DNA from: an uncultured Muribaculaceae bacterium
Lineage (GTDB): Bacteria; Bacteroidota; Bacteroidia; Bacteroidales; Muribaculaceae
Reading direction: 5' to 3'
DNA: 9,432 bases
Assembly (NCBI GenBank): GCA_910579605.1
Contig: CAJTUG010000015.1
Location: 6,874 to 16,305, forward strand
Below, in pieces: positions 6,406 through 9,432 of the stretch (positions are counted from its first letter, which is position 1; each line of letters starts with the position of its first letter). Under the pieces are notes generated by a model, which worked only from the letters and a program-made list of their open reading frames with translations, had not been told where the DNA came from and searched no databases. Position numbers and translations under genes: made by a program.

Positions 6406-6954
6406 ATGGAAACAGGGAAAAATAGTCCTGCAGTAGAACGTCTGCAGCAGTTTATGGATTATATTGGTATGAGCAATTCACAATTTGCAGACAAAGCCGG
6501 TATACCGCGCCCTACTCTGTCTCAATTGCTCCACGGCAGGAACAAATCTATAAACGATGTTTTGTTGCGTAAGCTAAACGAAGCATTTCCCCAATTAAAC
6601 ATTGTGTGGTTGTTATTTGGCCGAGGAGATATGTTGACGGATGCAAATAACGAAACCTCAGAGGCTAAAAAGGCGGATTTTTCGGGCAACAACGGAGAAT
6701 ATGTAGTTGAAAATCAAAGTATTGCATCGGAAGAAAACTCAATTAAGCAAAGTGAATTTTCTTTTGGAAATAGAGAAGATTCGTCTTCGAGCATGAATTT
6801 TGATATGCCAAACATAGAAGCAAGCACAATTTTTGCATCTGCTGCATCTATGAATAGAAATAATGCAGAAGGAGAAATGAACGATGGTAAAAAAATCCAA
6901 TTGATTATAGTTGTTTACTCAGACAACAGTTTACAGACATTTACACCGTCGTAA
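6406..6954 (+). CDS. XRE-type helix-turn-helix transcriptional regulator
   Basis: 182 residues in three parts. The first is an N-terminal XRE/Cro-type DNA-binding domain (about 9-75). Its helices are marked by VERLQQFMDYIGMSNSQFAD and the recognition segment AGIPRPTLSQLLHGRNKS (31-48), followed by WLLFGRGDML (68-77), an ending typical of this Bacteroidetes group. Second comes a long polar, probably disordered linker (80-160) rich in Asn, Ser and Glu. Third is a short hydrophobic C-terminal segment, KKIQLIIVVYSDNSLQTFTP (162-181), likely a beta hairpin for dimerisation or ligand contact. Such C-termini recur in Bacteroidales XRE proteins. It has its own consensus promoter and is followed after 73 bases by the macro-domain-like gene on the same strand. 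No TAnnTTTG element lies in that gap, so the two may be cotranscribed. The targets are unknown, and the inverted repeat before the gene at 8013 is one candidate. Confidence 0.88.
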   Translation: METGKNSPAVERLQQFMDYIGMSNSQFADKAGIPRPTLSQLLHGRNKSINDVLLRKLNEAFPQLNIVWLLFGRGDMLTDANNETSEAKKADFSGNNGEYVVENQSIASEENSIKQSEFSFGNREDSSSSMNFDMPNIEASTIFASAASMNRNNAEGEMNDGKKIQLIIVVYSDNSLQTFTPS

Positions 6955-7027
6955 TTATTTATGTTCATAATCCATGCATGAAATATAAAATTTAGATATT
7001 TTACTTATACATACTATAACTAATAAC

Positions 7028-7894
7028 ATGAAACGCGTAACACCAGAAAAGATAGATGAACTTGGAGAAAATGAGATATTTGTATTCGGCAGTAGTCTTG
7101 GCGGATTGCATCAAGGGGGCGCTTCCAAGTTGGCAATGAAGAAATTTGGCGCGGTCCAGGGTCTTGGAAATGGTTTACAAGGGAAGTCTTATGCAATTCC
7201 TACTGTAGGTGTTGATTTGGACATGTTACGCCTGTATGTTGAGCAATTTATACGTATAGCGAAATTGATTCCAGGACTTAAGTTTTATGTTACGAAAATA
7301 GGTTGTGGCAAAGCCGGCTTCACCATTGAAGAAATAGCGCCATTATTTTCGGGAGCAAAAGATGTGGATAATATATATTTGCCACAAGAATTCTGGGATA
7401 TCATAAGCCCTGAGGTCAGCGAAGATTTCTTGAAAGCATTAAATATATGGGAGTATGGTTTGGGAAATATGGGGAAGGCTTTTAATGGCGATGATCCTAT
7501 TCCGGCAAAGACAGTAACAGCCACCAAAGATTCGTGGACTACCCTGCCTATGCCAGAAGAACACAAAACTCTTGCAATGGATTTCAAACTGACTAAAGTT
7601 CAGATGGATGAGATAAAAAAAGGTCATATTCCGGAAGCAATGGAAGACCATTGGTTTATGTATTTTGAGAATAATCATATACACTACTACAGGAGTTGGA
7701 CCGGGATTGAAATATATGACGCTTATGTTGAAGAGACAGCCGATTTTTACAGAATATGCAGTCTAACTGTGAATCGTTTCTCTGAGCAGTATGGAGAGAC
7801 AGACGATAAAAAGGATATAGCATTATTCCTATCGTTGTTGGCACAAGAATGTGGCTTTGATCCCAGTCCATATTGGGATATTGCTTTTTCGTAA
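7028..7894 (+). CDS. Two-domain protein: macro-domain-like N-terminus (A1S_2505-type) plus conserved C-terminal module
   Basis: 288 residues, no signal peptide. The N-terminal module (about 14-125) carries the hallmarks of the phage-associated A1S_2505-type family, thought to adopt a macro-like fold. These are IFVFGSSLGGLHQGGASKLA (17-36), FGAVQGLGNGLQGKSYAIPT (40-59) and VTKIGCGKAGFTIEEIAPLF (88-107). The glycine-rich loops are placed where macro domains bind ADP-ribose. The region 130-175 looks like a linker. The C-terminal module (about 182-285) contains LTKVQMDEIKKGHIPEAMED (188-207), then WFMYF (209-213) and YYRSWTGIEIYDAYVE (220-235). From memory, a very similar IPEAMEDxWF...HRSWTG pattern occurs in extensions of some ADP-ribosylglycohydrolase-family proteins, which would tie both halves to ADP-ribose or NAD-derived ligands. 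Catalysis is not shown. ADP-ribose binding, removal of ADP-ribose or ligand sensing are all open. It lies 73 bases after the regulator gene, probably in the same transcript. Confidence 0.82.
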   Translation: MKRVTPEKIDELGENEIFVFGSSLGGLHQGGASKLAMKKFGAVQGLGNGLQGKSYAIPTVGVDLDMLRLYVEQFIRIAKLIPGLKFYVTKIGCGKAGFTIEEIAPLFSGAKDVDNIYLPQEFWDIISPEVSEDFLKALNIWEYGLGNMGKAFNGDDPIPAKTVTATKDSWTTLPMPEEHKTLAMDFKLTKVQMDEIKKGHIPEAMEDHWFMYFENNHIHYYRSWTGIEIYDAYVEETADFYRICSLTVNRFSEQYGETDDKKDIALFLSLLAQECGFDPSPYWDIAFS

Positions 7895-7922
7895 AAGTGA
7901 CAAAATTTCCACAAAATCTGTG

Positions 7923-7950
7923 TTTAAGTGCTTAAAATAATAAATATTTA
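7923..7950. repeat. Two short AT-rich dyads in the gap before the last gene
   Basis: TTTAAG-TG-CTTAAA (7923-7936) and TAAATATTTA (7941-7950) are perfect small palindromes. They lie just upstream of the larger inverted repeat at 7970. In AT-rich DNA each is weak evidence alone, but three dyads in 80 bases before one promoter suggest protein binding sites. Neither has a run of T that would make it a convincing terminator for the preceding gene. Confidence 0.3.
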
Positions 7951-7969
7951 GTGGCATATGTATCGGTAA

Positions 7970-8002
7970 AATTATTATCTTTGTGCGATAAAGATAATAA
8001 TT
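7970..8002. repeat. Perfect 13-bp inverted repeat overlapping a promoter: candidate operator
   Basis: AATTATTATCTTT (7970-7982) and AAAGATAATAATT (7990-8002) are exact reverse complements separated by seven bases, centred on 7986. The left arm contains most of the -7 element TATCTTTG. A regulator bound here would directly block or position RNA polymerase for the gene starting at 8013. Because transcription should begin inside the loop or right arm, the full hairpin would not be present in the mRNA, which favours a DNA-level operator over an RNA structure. The dyad symmetry suits a dimeric helix-turn-helix protein such as the one encoded at 6406. Confidence 0.7.
7976..7983 (+). promoter_or_regulatory. 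-7 promoter element of the membrane-protein gene
   Basis: TATCTTTG is an exact TAnnTTTG match, 29 bases before the ATG at 8013. No TTTG lies at the expected spacing: the region around 7952-7955 reads TGGC, and TTTA at 7947-7950 is about five bases too far. The promoter therefore looks incomplete and possibly activator-dependent or tightly regulated through the inverted repeat that covers it. Confidence 0.6.
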
Positions 8003-8012
8003 GCCGGAATGC

Positions 8013-9432
8013 ATGAATAATTACCTTAAACGAGAAAAACTATTTGATCTTCCCTATCAGAAGTCGGAAGAGACAATTTCATTGCTTTTAAACAGCGGTA
8101 AGAAAGCTAAGAATCTTCTTTTAGATGGGAATTTAAGTCGATTGTTAGGCAAATCCGATAAATCTTTGTCGGACATAAATCCTTATCGAGATGTTTTAAA
8201 CAAACTGTTTGAAACAGATTTGAGTGCAGACGAATGGCTTGAGTTTTTTAAAGAAATGAAATATCGCGAATTTAGTGTCGCGAATTTCCACTCAATAATA
8301 TCCAGAATACGCGATAATAGGATTGTAATTCCGGAAATAACTCTGAAAACAGAATCTAAATTACAAGATGAAGAAAAGCGGTTGTCCCGACTATGGATGC
8401 AAGAATCGTGTGAAAGGCTTGGGCAACCGTTATCGAAGCTTTTTTCAGAAAAAGAGATTGGTCAAGTTTTAGAAATTACTACCCGTCACAGAGAAGAATT
8501 TCACCAACTTTGCACGGCATTATTGCAATATATAGAAGAATCATGTCGTGGTGGCAAAGACGGTTGTTTTGGAGATATTCTTACGTTTTATCCAGATAAA
8601 CCAGGGAAAGAAGACAATACAGAAGCTGATAAAAGCGATGACGGTTATTTAGAAATTCTGAGGCTCTTTGTACGCATTAGTGATACAAATATTCTCAAAT
8701 CGGTTCACAAGATTGAGGCTATAAAAAATTGGCTGAAAAAATTTTGTGATTTGATATGTCGCGTAATGAAAGATACCGACGAAATATTGGAGCCAGGCGG
8801 TTTCGAGATATCTGATTTGTCGGCAGAAACTATTCTTCTTCTCGGCATATGGGGCGCTATGGTTCTGTCGTTAGCTTATAAAGCATGGGGCGACGTAGAT
8901 GTTGACAGGAGTGCTTTTATTTTAGCTATATTGAATTGCGTGATATGCCTATTGCTTGTGGCACTATCGCGAGAAGGATTGCCAAGATTCGTAGATGGAG
9001 GAATAAGCAAGGTTTGTATGAAAGGTACAAAATCTGCATACAGTTTCTTTCATGACAGAATTAAACCGATATCGGATTGGGGGATAGATTATGCAAACAA
9101 TGCTTTGGACAAGCAGAATATTGGTATCGTAATATGCAAAAGGCCATCGTGGAATGAAGAGCTAAGATTAAAAATAGGAGAAACAGAGAAAATTCCTATG
9201 TTCAGCGCAATCAATATGCTTCATACTTTCAGAATTGGAGATGTTTTTCTGAATACTATATTGAAGAATCATGTTTTTGGCGTGGATTCCTATGTAGATA
9301 GAATGTTACAGCTATCTCCCATACCATGTGGAGAAGAAACATCTAAATTGCTATCGTTGTTTTGGGGTAATCCTTATGAAGGAGATTCTGAATTGAGTAG
9401 GCAACAATATCCATATGGGTTATTCTTTAACT
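8013..9432 (+). CDS. Unrecognised protein with two adjacent membrane segments, 3' end beyond window
   Basis: The frame is open for 473 codons to the right edge, so the gene is partial. The ATG at 8013 is the likely start, because an in-frame TAA at 7998 closes the frame upstream. An ATG at 8009 in another frame stops after three codons. I do not recognise the family. There is no signal peptide. The long N-terminal part (1-265) is soluble, helical and charged, with a polar Asp/Glu/Lys-rich insertion at about 195-212. Two hydrophobic segments follow, about 271-290 (ETILLLGIWGAMVLSLAY) and 301-319 (AFILAILNCVICLLLVALS), separated by a short acidic turn, forming a membrane hairpin. The part after 320 is soluble again, with aromatic-rich stretches such as SAYSFFHDRIKPISDWGIDY (341-360) and WGNPYEG (451-457). 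Both flanks should lie on the same side of the membrane, presumably the cytoplasm. A membrane-anchored effector or sensor is one possibility, without direct support. Confidence 0.8.
   Translation, partial: MNNYLKREKLFDLPYQKSEETISLLLNSGKKAKNLLLDGNLSRLLGKSDKSLSDINPYRDVLNKLFETDLSADEWLEFFKEMKYREFSVANFHSIISRIRDNRIVIPEITLKTESKLQDEEKRLSRLWMQESCERLGQPLSKLFSEKEIGQVLEITTRHREEFHQLCTALLQYIEESCRGGKDGCFGDILTFYPDKPGKEDNTEADKSDDGYLEILRLFVRISDTNILKSVHKIEAIKNWLKKFCDLICRVMKDTDEILEPGGFEISDLSAETILLLGIWGAMVLSLAYKAWGDVDVDRSAFILAILNCVICLLLVALSREGLPRFVDGGISKVCMKGTKSAYSFFHDRIKPISDWGIDYANNALDKQNIGIVICKRPSWNEELRLKIGETEKIPMFSAINMLHTFRIGDVFLNTILKNHVFGVDSYVDRMLQLSPIPCGEETSKLLSLFWGNPYEGDSELSRQQYPYGLFFN

Noticed and set aside
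7285..8014. Minus-strand frames of 61-100 codons opposite the macro-like gene and the following gap
   Set aside because: They are shadows in AT-rich DNA, and the plus-strand frame has clear conserved motifs.

Overview
The window looks like a piece of a Bacteroidales chromosome, possibly Muribaculaceae-like, though the family is a guess. Three things point there. The gene order is clpP-clpX-recQ. Upstream of several genes there are promoter elements of the Bacteroidetes type (TTTG, about 20 bp, TAnnTTTG). Shine-Dalgarno sequences are largely absent, with A-rich leaders in their place. Base composition is moderately AT-rich and becomes very AT-rich between genes.

Left part (1-3982, minus strand): a housekeeping operon read right to left. 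It encodes the ClpP protease, the ClpX unfoldase (start overlapping the clpP stop by one base) and the RecQ helicase, whose C-terminus lies beyond the left edge. A complete TTTG-N20-TAACTTTG promoter sits upstream of clpP. The trigger factor gene tig, which often precedes clpP, is not here. Its place is taken by a divergent gene for a small HEAT-repeat protein of the AlkD-like type (4155-4706).

Middle part (4707-6405): the AlkD-like gene ends at a hairpin terminator. It converges on an unrecognised 126-codon gene (minus, 4864-5244) whose promoter -7 element lies only five bases before its ATG, so its mRNA may be leaderless. Next comes about 1.16 kb without a convincing gene. The first 450 bases (about 5271-5730) hold coding-like but startless frames on both strands and a relatively GC-rich potential hairpin. 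They may be a gene relic or a dispersed repeat. The rest (5729-6340) is AT-rich and shows nothing definite.

Right part (6406-9432, plus strand): three accessory-looking genes in a row. They encode an XRE-type helix-turn-helix regulator with its own promoter, a 288-residue protein with an N-terminal macro-domain-like module and a second conserved C-terminal module, and a large unrecognised protein with two adjacent membrane segments that runs off the right edge. The promoter of the last gene is embedded in a perfect 13-bp inverted repeat. A plausible but unproven reading is a regulated cassette concerned with ADP-ribose or NAD-derived ligands and a membrane effector. No mobile element, CRISPR array, tRNA or rRNA was found.
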